Shown here: positions 47,536-55,907 of the stretch, piece after piece
Numbering within the stretch: position 1 is the stretch's first letter
How the letters are laid out: every line of letters begins with the position of its first letter
From: Bacteroidota bacterium
GTDB taxonomy: Bacteria; Bacteroidota; Ignavibacteria; Kapaibacteriales; UBA2268
Reading direction: 5' to 3'
Assembly: GCA_004322215.1 (NCBI GenBank)
Contig: SCSM01000013.1
Coordinates: forward strand, 1-64,000
Length of the DNA stretch: 64,000 nt
Program-made: the position numbers and the translations under genes
The notes under the pieces: generated by a model
The model's database searches: none
What the model was told of the DNA's origin: nothing
The model's input: only the letters and a program-made list of their open reading frames with translations

Positions 47536-48252
47536 ATGAAAATTTCTTCTACTAAAATTAATACTTTAAATTATATATCACTCTTGCTTTTCGTTGTCTT
47601 TTTAATGAACTTTAATTTTGCTAAAGCACAGGACAAAAGACATCCGGTATCTGAAATAACCCAAACAGCGAAATATTATTCCTATCAATATATTATTGAT
47701 GGCTCCACATTGAAGAATATTGAATACTTCATCGTTAAAGATGGTAGCGGTAACTTTAAAACTGCTTTCAATGCCTGTGAAGTATGCTACAAAGCCGATA
47801 AGGGATATTCACAAAAAGGTGATAAAATGCATTGCAACAATTGCGGGAATGAATATCCTATTGAAAATCTTGGCTCGCAAGACACGGGCGGCTGTTGGCC
47901 CGGTTACCTCCCTCATACAATCAGCGGCGATGAAATTGTTATCCAAATTTCCGATATTGAAAAGGGAGCTTATCTGTTTCCTCCGGAACCATACTCAGAC
48001 GTCAATGACCCGATGAATTTGCCTCCTTCTTTTACTCTCATTGTAAAAGTTTATGAGTTGCTGCTGACTATGCCTACTCCTGCAGAAAGGAATATTCGAA
48101 TATTTGACATGAATGCTCATATTTTGAGTTCATTAACAAGCAATGCAAATGAATTATCAATAAATACAGGTAATCTTTCCTGCGGTGTTTATATGCTCGT
48201 TATCCAAGAAGGTAAATATACATATTACAGATTGTTTAATATCGGGAGATAA
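47536..48252 (+). CDS. DUF2318-like cysteine-cluster protein fused to a T9SS tail
   Basis: The 238-residue protein has a signal peptide (about 1-31, ending A-K-A-Q). A cysteine cluster C81-x2-C84, C100-x2-C103 and C120 follows in the context N-A-C-E-V-C, G-D-K-M-H-C-N-N-C-G and G-G-C-W-P. This is the layout of DUF2318, a presumed Fe-S or metal-binding domain usually found with iron-transport membrane proteins. From about 163 on the protein becomes a short T9SS type A sorting domain (R-N-I-R-I-F-D-M-N, C-G-V-Y-M-L-V, final G-R). A Shine-Dalgarno (GGGAG) precedes the ATG. A putative metal or redox module displayed outside the cell would be unusual. Domain identity is by motif only. Confidence 0.7.
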   Translation: MKISSTKINTLNYISLLLFVVFLMNFNFAKAQDKRHPVSEITQTAKYYSYQYIIDGSTLKNIEYFIVKDGSGNFKTAFNACEVCYKADKGYSQKGDKMHCNNCGNEYPIENLGSQDTGGCWPGYLPHTISGDEIVIQISDIEKGAYLFPPEPYSDVNDPMNLPPSFTLIVKVYELLLTMPTPAERNIRIFDMNAHILSSLTSNANELSINTGNLSCGVYMLVIQEGKYTYYRLFNIGR

Positions 48253-48270
48253 TTTAATTTTAAAATCTTG

Positions 48271-48301
48271 AATAGCCACTACTTTTAAGTAGTGGGCTTC
48301 T
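48271..48301. repeat. REP-like hairpin, copy A2
   Basis: Same 30-base sequence as copy A1 (47269-47298), starting 19 bases after the stop of the DUF2318-like gene. There is no U-run, so it is not a simple terminator. Confidence 0.75.
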
Positions 48302-48505
48302 GATTAAACGACAAAACTGATTTATCACCTTATGAAGTATTAAGAGACTAAAGTCATTGGTGGTTTGGTAACAATATCCCCCTATTTGAAAAATATGAGC
48401 TATTCAATAATAACACTAGTTTTATCCTTTCTTAAATAATACTTGGCAAAATTTTTGCTCTTACTATTAACATTTATATAAATAATTGAAATATATAGGT
48501 GTATA

Positions 48506-50677
48506 ATGAACCCTATCAAACGGGTAAATACTTTAAATCTTAAATTGGCAATTATTATCGTATTTGTTATTATTTCACAATCAGGGATGTTTGGTCAAAA
48601 TAACAACGAACAATACCGAATGAATAATCGCTACGGATTATTTGTAAATTATGGATATAACTGGCATAATTCAGATATAAATTCACTTCCTCAAATAAAA
48701 AATTGCTGTGCCGGATTAAACAATGGCAAGGGAGCAGGTTACAGCTTTGGTTTATTGTTTGAAACTCATGTCAATGAATGGCTTCTGTTCGGAGTGAGAG
48801 CAGATTACATAAATAAATACGGAAAATTCAATCTGAGATTCGATTCATTAGTCTTTAATGGAGTATCACTGGTAAATACAACATTCGACAGGGAATTTGA
48901 ACCGAATATTTCAACTGTTTCATTATCACCTGTGTTAAGTTTTAAAACGATCGGTGAGCTTTACTTTAATGTTGGAGTTGATGCGGGAATTTACATTGGA
49001 ACGCATTATAATCAATTTGATAGAATTGTACCTCCGTCGAATATTATTTTTGTCGAGAATAATCAGAAAGAATTGAGAGTGTCAGGAAATTTGAAGAGTG
49101 TCAATTCAATAGATTTATCTGCCGTTGCAGGTCTGAGCTATGAATTTTACCTGAATAAGAAAAGGACATTAATAATATCACCTGAAGTGTATTTTAACTA
49201 TGGTCTGACAAATGTTATTAGCGATGGCAACTGGAGTGCTAATAATAAATGGAAAGTAAATTCATTGTTTGCAGGAATATCTTTTAAATTTTCACCTGAA
49301 GGACAAAAAGAAGTTAAAAGGAAAAATTATTTGATTGATACGATAATAATCGAATCGAATAAATATTCTGCGAAATATCTTTCTGCGGGTGAACCCATAA
49401 TTACAAAAAAAGAAATTGAAAGCGGTGATACACTAATCCTGCTCGATGAGATAGCAAGAGTTGATACATTATATATTCCAAAAACGGGAGCAACGAATTT
49501 AACGGCGAATATAGTATTGTATGAAACTGATTCAGCGGGGAAGCGACTTTCACCGGTAACTTCGTTCAACACAACAATGCAGCTAAGGAGAGATATTTAC
49601 CCGGTGCTTCCTTATGTTTTCTTTGAACATAATTCGGCGAAAATACCTGAAAGATATTACCTGCTTTCCCCAAATAATACCTTTTCGGAAACAGAACTTG
49701 AGCCGAATTCTGTGATTTACCACCGAAATGTTCTGAACATAATAGGAACAAGGATGGTTGAGAATCCAGCATCAAAGATTACACTGACCGGAACTACAGA
49801 CCCGACAACAGAAAAAGTAAATTGCAATCTTGCTAACCAGCGTTGTCTGACAATAAAAGATTATCTGACAAAAACATTTAATATTGATGAAGGCAGGATA
49901 CAGATAAAACCAGCGGCTAATAATTGCTATCCCGAATTCAGGACAATCAGCCAATCAGAATTCGGATATTCGGAGAACCGGAGAGTCGAAATCGAATCGG
50001 GTTCACCCGAAATTCTCGCACCTGTTCAGGGCACATACTATCTCGAACCGCTTAAAATCGAGCCAAAAATGGTAATGTATGACCCGGTGGGTAGTTCTAA
50101 AGAAGGTGTGAATAGGTGGATGCTGACTTCCTCCGTTTTCAATAAAATCATAACGAACGAATCGGGTAAAAAGAAAATTCAGATTGTATATTATGATGTC
50201 ATTCCTTCGGATTTCCGTTCAATGAGTGCTACAGCCCCCTTGAGCATATCTTACAAAGTATTTGACGATAAAGAGCAGGCGGCTCTCGCAATGAGAAATG
50301 TGAAAATCAACAGAGATACTGTTGACACAATGATAGAAAGATTGATTCTTCCATTATTCGATGTTTCACAATTCATACTGGAAAGTTTATACAGAAACCA
50401 AATCAAAGATTTCCTGAAAATATTAGATGGAAATTCTGCAATGGCAATCACCGGCTATTGCGATTTTCTGGGTAATGACAGGACAAACGAATATCTTTCG
50501 GAAATGCGCGCCAGGGAAATATCGAACACTGTCCGTTCGATAATACCATTTGCAAAAATCAGCAGAATCGAAGGGATGGGAGCGACTAAGTATCCGTTAG
50601 GAATCTATTCATATACAACACCTGAAGAACGTTTCCTAAGTAGAACAGTTGAAATTGAGATAATGAAGAAGAGGTAA
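48506..50677 (+). CDS. Outer-membrane protein with two OmpA-like domains (paralogue 2)
   Basis: This 723-residue protein shares its plan with the gene at 31183-33225. An N-terminal membrane or signal segment (about 12-30) leads into a barrel-like region with Y-G-L-F-V-x-x-G-Y-x-x-H-x-S and a C67-C68 pair after L-P-x-I. A middle region follows, then two OmpA-like domains (F-F-E-H-N-S-A-K-I-P near 375; G-Y-C-D-F-L-G-N-D-R-T-N near 655). The proline hinge is absent, replaced by an acidic linker. The first domain reads T-G-T-T-D-P-T where G-x-T-D-x-x-G is usual. It is likely an outer-membrane to peptidoglycan anchor. The cysteine pair kept in both paralogues points to a shared disulfide or metal site. 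Confidence 0.82.
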   Translation: MNPIKRVNTLNLKLAIIIVFVIISQSGMFGQNNNEQYRMNNRYGLFVNYGYNWHNSDINSLPQIKNCCAGLNNGKGAGYSFGLLFETHVNEWLLFGVRADYINKYGKFNLRFDSLVFNGVSLVNTTFDREFEPNISTVSLSPVLSFKTIGELYFNVGVDAGIYIGTHYNQFDRIVPPSNIIFVENNQKELRVSGNLKSVNSIDLSAVAGLSYEFYLNKKRTLIISPEVYFNYGLTNVISDGNWSANNKWKVNSLFAGISFKFSPEGQKEVKRKNYLIDTIIIESNKYSAKYLSAGEPIITKKEIESGDTLILLDEIARVDTLYIPKTGATNLTANIVLYETDSAGKRLSPVTSFNTTMQLRRDIYPVLPYVFFEHNSAKIPERYYLLSPNNTFSETELEPNSVIYHRNVLNIIGTRMVENPASKITLTGTTDPTTEKVNCNLANQRCLTIKDYLTKTFNIDEGRIQIKPAANNCYPEFRTISQSEFGYSENRRVEIESGSPEILAPVQGTYYLEPLKIEPKMVMYDPVGSSKEGVNRWMLTSSVFNKIITNESGKKKIQIVYYDVIPSDFRSMSATAPLSISYKVFDDKEQAALAMRNVKINRDTVDTMIERLILPLFDVSQFILESLYRNQIKDFLKILDGNSAMAITGYCDFLGNDRTNEYLSEMRAREISNTVRSIIPFAKISRIEGMGATKYPLGIYSYTTPEERFLSRTVEIEIMKKR

Positions 50678-50721
50678 AAAAAAACTTCGTAGCAGAGTCC
50701 TATTTATTAAATAATAAAAAA

Positions 50722-50746
50722 AGCCACGGCTAAAGCCGTGGACTTT
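50722..50746. repeat. REP-like hairpin, variant B
   Basis: AGCCACGGCTAAAGCCGTGGACTTT has stem CCACGGCT / AGCCGTGG with loop AA and the same AGCCAC...GTGG(G/A)CTT frame as the two A copies, with a different stem sequence. It lies 44 bases after the OmpA stop and before the convergent NifU-like gene. Confidence 0.65.
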
Positions 50747-50780
50747 CAACCCTGATATACAAATCTCAAAAAAATTTATT

Positions 50781-51023
50781 TCAGTAAGCGAGCCGTACTT
50801 CCTTAACATCCGGAAGTTTCATTTTGAGGATTCTTTCAACTCCTCCTTTAAGTGTCATTGCCGCACCCGGGCAACCTGCACAGGCACCCGACAAATGAAC
50901 ATAAACGACTCCTTCATCCACACTTTTCAGTTTAATATTACCACCGTCTGCCTCAATGTACGGCTTGATTTCATTATTGATTATATTAGAAACATTCTGG
51001 TACAATACATCATTTTCTGACAT
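50781..51023 (-). CDS. NifU C-terminal-domain protein (Nfu-type Fe-S scaffold/carrier)
   Basis: The 80-residue protein is a single Nfu domain: I-K-P-Y-I-E-A-D-G-G-N-I-K-L, then C48-A-G-C51-P-G-A-A-M-T-L-K-G-G-V-E. The C-x2-C pair holds a [4Fe-4S] cluster at a dimer interface for delivery to target enzymes. It is compact, with no NfuA-type A domain. Possible clients in the window include LeuC. Convergent with the OmpA gene. Confidence 0.93.
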   Translation of the reverse strand: MSENDVLYQNVSNIINNEIKPYIEADGGNIKLKSVDEGVVYVHLSGACAGCPGAAMTLKGGVERILKMKLPDVKEVRLAY

Positions 51024-51138
51024 TTAAAAACCTTTCATTCTAAATTTAATTTTCAATAATAATAATATTTCTACGAATTACAAAGTGTTATTTGAGGAAT
51101 ATTATAATTAAACTGCAGATGAATGAGAAAATTTTTAA

Positions 51139-51156
51139 ATTCATAATTCGTAATTA
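51139..51156 (+). repeat. 18-bp dispersed intergenic repeat, copy 2
   Basis: Reads ATTCATAATTCGTAATTA, 30 bases before the ATG at 51186. See copy 1 at 23541. Confidence 0.6.
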
Positions 51157-51185
51157 CAACAATTATTAACTTTCAAAACAGATAA

Positions 51186-52196
51186 ATGCGAAATAATTTA
51201 ATAATTCCTATTTTAATGATGATTTTAATAATTCATTCAAATGAATTATTTGCTTCTATACTTGGTTCAAACACCGGAAATAGTAAATCATCTGAGTTGT
51301 ATATGATTGCAGATGTAAAACTCGGCAAAGAAGCAAGTGACCTGACATTGTCGAAGGTTGAATCGGCTGTCGCACTTGCAGGCGGTATTACCGAAAGGTT
51401 CCATATTGTTCCGTTTTCCGTTAGAGACTCTGTCGCGCAAACATTGGTGGACCAAAATAAAGCACCGACAGCCGCAGCAATTGCGGAGATGCTGAATGTT
51501 AATAAAATCCTGTTTTTAAATATTAACCGTGTCGAAAATATGCTCAGGGTGGATATAACAATGATTGATGCAAATGATTTTGATGAAAAATCCGAAGGTA
51601 CGGGATATGCTCTTATTCATTTTATTAAGGAAAAGGATGAGCAAGTGCTTTATGACCCGTCTCTTTTGGCAGCGGTGCAAAGAGCAGTTGCTGTTTGCCT
51701 CAATGATTCTCTTATGTATTCTGAAACAGATGGCAAGTTTAATGTAATACCCGCACCTACTCTTGTTATTGGCGGAATAGAATTCCAGGATGACCCGGAT
51801 TTAAACATGTGGGATTTGTATTCACGAATGGCGGTTGCCTCTTATGATATGATTGAGAATATATTCGAAACTATAAAGGATTGCAGGGATTTTGTCGTTT
51901 ATGACATTCCTACCCGGGATACAATCTATTCGATGTTTAAACTCTACTTCGCTGAGAATTATAAATCACCTTCGAAATTCGAGATTGAAATACTCGGTAA
52001 ATTCCAGGTTGATTATTATTTAACGGGTATATTCAAACGGATTAAGGAAGGTGCTGAACTCGAACTGGGATTATATGAAATTAAAGAGGAGAAACTTTAT
52101 CCTGTTCGTTCTGAAAAAGATATATTAAAGGAAGATGATATATACAAATTAAGAGAACTTGTACAAATACTCACAAAAAAGTTATTTAAGCTGTGA
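51186..52196 (+). CDS. Exported protein of unknown function
   Basis: The 336-residue protein has a signal peptide (about 1-24, ending L-F-A). Two similar alpha/beta segments follow (M-I-A-D-V-K-L-G-K-E-A, A-E-M-L-N-V-N-K-I-L-F-L-N-I-N-R, and later L-G-K-F-Q-V-D-Y-Y-L-T-G-I-F-K). The phrase of a fixed-length alpha/beta unit ending in a D-Y-Y-L-T-G-type strand resembles periplasmic lipoprotein/CsgG-like or LpoB-like folds, but the similarity is vague. Located between the NifU-like and pyrE genes, converging on pyrE with a 5-base gap. Confidence 0.75.
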   Translation: MRNNLIIPILMMILIIHSNELFASILGSNTGNSKSSELYMIADVKLGKEASDLTLSKVESAVALAGGITERFHIVPFSVRDSVAQTLVDQNKAPTAAAIAEMLNVNKILFLNINRVENMLRVDITMIDANDFDEKSEGTGYALIHFIKEKDEQVLYDPSLLAAVQRAVAVCLNDSLMYSETDGKFNVIPAPTLVIGGIEFQDDPDLNMWDLYSRMAVASYDMIENIFETIKDCRDFVVYDIPTRDTIYSMFKLYFAENYKSPSKFEIEILGKFQVDYYLTGIFKRIKEGAELELGLYEIKEEKLYPVRSEKDILKEDDIYKLRELVQILTKKLFKL

Positions 52197-52201
52197 AATT
52201 C

Positions 52202-52720
52202 TTATTCTTTTAATTCACTCATTGTGAATAGAGGAAATAATTCGATATTATTCTTAGCAAGATTTTCCTTTCCACCTGATTGCCTGTCAATCACGCATAC
52301 TGCGTTTTGTATGATTGCACCTCGCTGTCGAAGCTCATCGGCACTCAGGATAACCTGACCGCCGCTCGTAATAACATCTTCGACGAGAAGCAATTTCTTT
52401 CCTTGGAAATCAGCTCCTTCGGCAAGTTTATTAGTGCCGTATTCTTTTGCTTTTTTACGGACGAATATGCAGGGCTTTCCGGTTTTTTGAGAAATCATTG
52501 TAACAATGGGAATGCCGCCAAGCTCCAATCCTGCCAGAATATCAAAATCCGTCGGCAGAATTGATAAAAAATGCTCGGAAATTTCATTAAGCAATACCGG
52601 ATTGCTTTCAAATAAGTATTTATCGAAATACTCGTTGCTGATTTTTCCTGAGCGCAGAAGAAAAGTACCTGTCAGGAATGATGTTTCAAATATTTTTTTT
52701 GCCAGTTCTTTGTGTGTCAT
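52202..52720 (-). CDS. pyrE: Orotate phosphoribosyltransferase
   Basis: The 172-residue protein has the PRPP-binding motif L-L-V-E-D-V-I-T-S-G-G at 111-121, the loop V-R-K-K-A-K-E-Y-G-T at 88-97, and an N-terminal G-x-F-x-L-R-S-G-x-x-S-x-x-Y-F-D. These are the residues that orient orotate and PRPP. It makes OMP in pyrimidine synthesis. It is slightly shorter than enterobacterial PyrE, which is usual for this subfamily. No other pyr gene is near. Confidence 0.94.
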   Translation of the reverse strand: MTHKELAKKIFETSFLTGTFLLRSGKISNEYFDKYLFESNPVLLNEISEHFLSILPTDFDILAGLELGGIPIVTMISQKTGKPCIFVRKKAKEYGTNKLAEGADFQGKKLLLVEDVITSGGQVILSADELRQRGAIIQNAVCVIDRQSGGKENLAKNNIELFPLFTMSELKE

Positions 52721-52784
52721 AAAATTTTATTTTAATTCTATTTCTATAACAATATTATGTAATATTTTAATTCAAAATTCAGAA

Positions 52785-53282
52785 TTATTTTCCGGCTTTC
52801 TCCATCAGTCTCTTCCTTGTATAAGGTATCAAGCCACCTGCATCAATAATCGCCTGTCTAGCTTTGGGAAGAGGGATGATTTCAAAGCTTTTTCCGTTTG
52901 TTTTGTTTACTATTTTATCAGAAATAATTTCTATTTCATCGCCTACAGAAGCTTCGACATCGGGACAGACAATAGTCTGCAAACCGAGATTTATGCTGTT
53001 CTGCAGGAAAATCCTCGCAAAATTTCTCGCTACAATCGTTAGCTCATGTCCTTTCAATGTAGAGCATGCCTGCTCCCGCGAAGAACCACAGCCGAAATTC
53101 TTTCCTGCTACAATCACACTGTGTTGTGGAACCTGGTTTTCATTCAGCATTTTATTCAGGTCTGTTATGTCTGCAAATGCATATTGCGGCGTTTCTGTCG
53201 GAAGAACTGTAGCCATATATCTTCCGGGATAAATTATATCGGTAGAAATATCATCTTCGAGTTTATAAATAACTTTTGCCAT
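52785..53282 (-). CDS. leuD: 3-isopropylmalate dehydratase small subunit
   Basis: The 165-residue swivel subunit carries D-D-I-S-T-D-I-I-Y-P-G-R and G-K-N-F-G-C-G-S-S-R-E-Q-A, the family signatures. The frame begins at 53297, but GGAGG (53291-53295) sits eight bases before the ATG at 53282, so this is the start. It pairs with LeuC, whose stop codon ends one base upstream, to convert 2- to 3-isopropylmalate in leucine synthesis. The short LeuD size goes with the archaeal/bacterial type 2 LeuCD. The same family also includes homoaconitase-like enzymes; context cannot settle that. Confidence 0.92.
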   Translation of the reverse strand: MAKVIYKLEDDISTDIIYPGRYMATVLPTETPQYAFADITDLNKMLNENQVPQHSVIVAGKNFGCGSSREQACSTLKGHELTIVARNFARIFLQNSINLGLQTIVCPDVEASVGDEIEIISDKIVNKTNGKSFEIIPLPKARQAIIDAGGLIPYTRKRLMEKAGK

Positions 53283-53283
53283 T

Positions 53284-54573
53284 TCAATTTCCTCCATTCG
53301 GATTTGTGATTACTCCTGTTAATGCACTGAAAGCCGCTACGGCAGGTGAACAGAGATAAACTTCGGAATTTGGATTTCCCATCCTGCCTTTGAAATTTCT
53401 GTTCGTTGTCGATAATGCCCGTTCGCCGTCGCCCAATGCACCCTGGTGGACACCGAGGCATGGTCCGCATCCCGGATTCGCAATCACAGCACCCGCTTCC
53501 ATCAAATCATACAGGTATCCTTTTATCATTGCTTCCCTGTAGATTTTTCCTGATGCGGGAAACACAAGCATACGGGTTCCTCTTGCCAGCTTTTTGCCTT
53601 TGAGAATAGAAGCAGCAATTTCAAGGTCATCCAATCTCCCATTTGTACAGGAGCCGATTACAACCTGCTCAATTTTCAGTCCCTCGATTTCGCTTACGGG
53701 TTTTACATTATCCACTGTATGAGGACAAGCAACCTGCGGAGCAAGTGCGGATGCATCTATTTCAATTACCCTGTCGTACTGAGCATCCGGATCAGGTTTG
53801 GTTAATGGTATCTCATCCTTAACACCTGCAACCTCTCTCAGATACCGAATGGTTTCTTCATCCCCGGGTACAATTCCCGAAGTCGCTCCGGCTTCCACAC
53901 TCATGTTGCAAACCGTTAGACGTCCCGATGTGTGCATATTTATAATTGTATCCCCGTGATATTCTATTACTTTGAAATTGGCTCCTTCTGCAGTCAATTT
54001 TCCTATCACATACAGAATCAAATCTTTTGGCGCAACGTGTTTTCGGAATTTTCCGTTTACAACCACTTTGATGGTCGCCGGAACTTCCACATTAAGTACT
54101 GTTCCAAGTGTCCACACCGATGCCATCTCGGTAGCACCTATGCCGAATGAGAATGCTCCCAATGCACCATGGCTTGTAGTGTGGCTGTCCGTTCCAACAA
54201 CAACATAACCGGGTCTTACATATCCGTATTCAGGCAATATCTGGTGGCAGATTCCCATTTCATCGCCGCGGATGTCGTGGAATTTTGTGATTCCCTGCTC
54301 AGCGACAAATTCTCTGATTTTTTTCTGATTAGTGGCTGTCTTTTTGCTTTCGGCAGGAACCCTGTGGTCGAAAATTATTGCAATCTTTGACGGTTCCCAA
54401 ACTTTGGCTTCAAGACCTGTTGCTTCATAAATTTCAAGAAATTGATTCATCACAAGTGCGGCATTCTCATGCGACATGGCAAGGTCAACTCTCGGCTCGA
54501 GCACCTCTCCGACATCGACATGAGCTTTCCCTGAAGCTCTCGCCAGAATCTTTTGAACGACTGTTTGTGACAT
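53284..54573 (-). CDS. leuC: 3-isopropylmalate dehydratase large subunit
   Basis: The 429-residue subunit has the aconitase [4Fe-4S] cysteines: C309 in G-S-C-T-N-G-R, and C369/C372 in N-P-G-C-G-P-C-L-G. Other blocks are F-D-H-R-V-P-A, G-T-D-S-H-T-T-S-H-G and E-A-G-A-T-S-G. Size fits the type 2 (HACN-like) LeuC. It is adjacent to leuD; leuA and leuB are not in the window. Aconitase-like isomerisation of isopropylmalate is the most likely function. Confidence 0.93.
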   Translation of the reverse strand: MSQTVVQKILARASGKAHVDVGEVLEPRVDLAMSHENAALVMNQFLEIYEATGLEAKVWEPSKIAIIFDHRVPAESKKTATNQKKIREFVAEQGITKFHDIRGDEMGICHQILPEYGYVRPGYVVVGTDSHTTSHGALGAFSFGIGATEMASVWTLGTVLNVEVPATIKVVVNGKFRKHVAPKDLILYVIGKLTAEGANFKVIEYHGDTIINMHTSGRLTVCNMSVEAGATSGIVPGDEETIRYLREVAGVKDEIPLTKPDPDAQYDRVIEIDASALAPQVACPHTVDNVKPVSEIEGLKIEQVVIGSCTNGRLDDLEIAASILKGKKLARGTRMLVFPASGKIYREAMIKGYLYDLMEAGAVIANPGCGPCLGVHQGALGDGERALSTTNRNFKGRMGNPNSEVYLCSPAVAAFSALTGVITNPNGGN

Positions 54574-54717
54574 AAATTTTTCCTAAATAAATACATTCTT
54601 AATAGATTTTTATGCAAATTAAAAAAAACCATTCCGAACTCAATAAATTTTGTTCTTACTAATTTTTTATTTAATTTTACCTAATATTTTATGTGGAATT
54701 TGATTTAAGGTTATAAA

Positions 54718-54936
54718 ATGTCAATATATAATTATACTTGTGAGCGTTGCGGTAAAGAAAAACAAGTTGTCCTTGAAGAAGGGGAACGTCTCGAAGATAA
54801 GATGTGCGGTTGCCATTCGCACAGCGACCACTCACAAAGCTTTATGGTAATCAATGCCGGGGCAATCGCATCATCACATCAGCATGAAGGTCACGAACAT
54901 AGCTGTGGTTGCGGTGGAGATTGCGGCTGCCACTGA
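54718..54936 (+). CDS. Cys/His-rich zinc-ribbon-like small protein
   Basis: The 72-residue protein starts M-S-I-Y-N-Y-T-C8-E-R-C11-G-K, like FmdB-type zinc ribbons, with a second pair at C30-G-C32. The end is a metal-ligand-rich tail: H54, H56, H59, H61, C63, C65, C69, C71, H72. In total 8 Cys and 8 His occur in 72 residues. It probably binds zinc, nickel or copper; whether it is a sensor, chaperone or store is unclear. It stands alone; no Shine-Dalgarno beyond a weak AAGG. Confidence 0.75.
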   Translation: MSIYNYTCERCGKEKQVVLEEGERLEDKMCGCHSHSDHSQSFMVINAGAIASSHQHEGHEHSCGCGGDCGCH

Positions 54937-54937
54937 T

Positions 54938-54955
54938 TAATTACGAATTAAGAAT
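54938..54955 (-). repeat. 18-bp dispersed intergenic repeat, copy 3 (inverted)
   Basis: The reverse complement reads ATTCTTAATTCGTAATTA, one base after the stop codon of the Cys/His-rich gene. Confidence 0.6.
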
Positions 54956-55004
54956 GAACATTTTTGAATAAAATTCAATAATCTGAATTTGAATATAATT
55001 CGAA

Positions 55005-55568
55005 ATGAAAAGAAGAGTTTTTATATGGACTGCTCTTAGTGCTTATCCTCTTTCTGTTTTTGCTAAATTATCGTCAAAAATTATGTCGTCATCTTTAAAA
55101 GGTTTCAAAGTAAATTCCGGTGAGGACAGGTTTAATGCCCACAGCGAGATGATGGGTGTTACCTCAAATATACTCGACCTCAAAATTTCTTCAAATGACA
55201 CAAACGGACAATTATCGGTCTTCGAGCAAACTGGACTCACTTACAAAGGAGGTCCACCGTTACATATCCATCCCAACCAGGATGAATTCTTCTATGTTAT
55301 CGAAGGTGAATATATTTATCAAGTGGGGGAAGACAAATATAATTTAAAAGCAGGGGACACCATTTTTCTTCCGAGAGGTATTCCACATGCTTTTGTTCAG
55401 TTGAAGGAAAAAGGCAAATTACTCGTCGGTTACCAACCATCAGGAAAAATGGAAGATTTCTTCAGGAAAACCGCAGATTGGACTTCACCACCATCTCAGG
55501 AGGAAATTATCAGAGTTTTCGCTGACCACGATATGAAAGTTGTCGGTCCTCCCTTGAAAGCAGAATGA
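55005..55568 (+). CDS. Cupin-domain protein
   Basis: The 187-residue protein has an N terminus like a short export signal (M-K-R-R-V-F-I-W-T-A-L-S-A). A single cupin fold follows with metal ligands H87, H89, E94 and H128 in G-G-P-P-L-H-I-H-P-N-Q-D-E-F-F and P-R-G-I-P-H-A-F. The active-site layout is that of small metal-binding cupins such as sugar isomerases or dioxygenases. Substrate cannot be assigned. It may follow the Cys/His-rich protein in the same operon (about 70 bases apart). Confidence 0.85.
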   Translation: MKRRVFIWTALSAYPLSVFAKLSSKIMSSSLKGFKVNSGEDRFNAHSEMMGVTSNILDLKISSNDTNGQLSVFEQTGLTYKGGPPLHIHPNQDEFFYVIEGEYIYQVGEDKYNLKAGDTIFLPRGIPHAFVQLKEKGKLLVGYQPSGKMEDFFRKTADWTSPPSQEEIIRVFADHDMKVVGPPLKAE

Positions 55569-55907
55569 TTTTATTTAAGAATCTCTTTTATTTTCTTAGA
55601 AATAAAAATTAATCCACATTTTTTAAAAATATTTCCTCATTTTTTGAGACCAAATCACCTTTCATGTGTCATTTAATAATTGTGCGATGCTATTTTTATA
55701 AATAGTAGAAGAATTCTATTGCTTTTTAGGATTTTTAAGTGTAAATTTATATTTTGTGATTAACAATTTATATTATAGAAAAGTATAAAATTACTTATGA
55801 AATTCTGCAATAACAGTTTTGAATGATGCTGTTATTACATTTGATAAATGAGGCACCGTGAAATTGGCTTTTAAATAAATTATTTATTTATAAATTCGGG
55901 AGGAAAT
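55569..55907 (+). other. Intergenic region, 339 bp, with leader hairpin
   Basis: This A+T-rich region ahead of the Omp28-like gene contains an 8-bp hairpin AATAACAG / CTGTTATT (55809-55836, loop of 12). The ATG at 55908 is preceded by GGGAGG. No gene or terminator with a T-run is evident. Confidence 0.45.
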
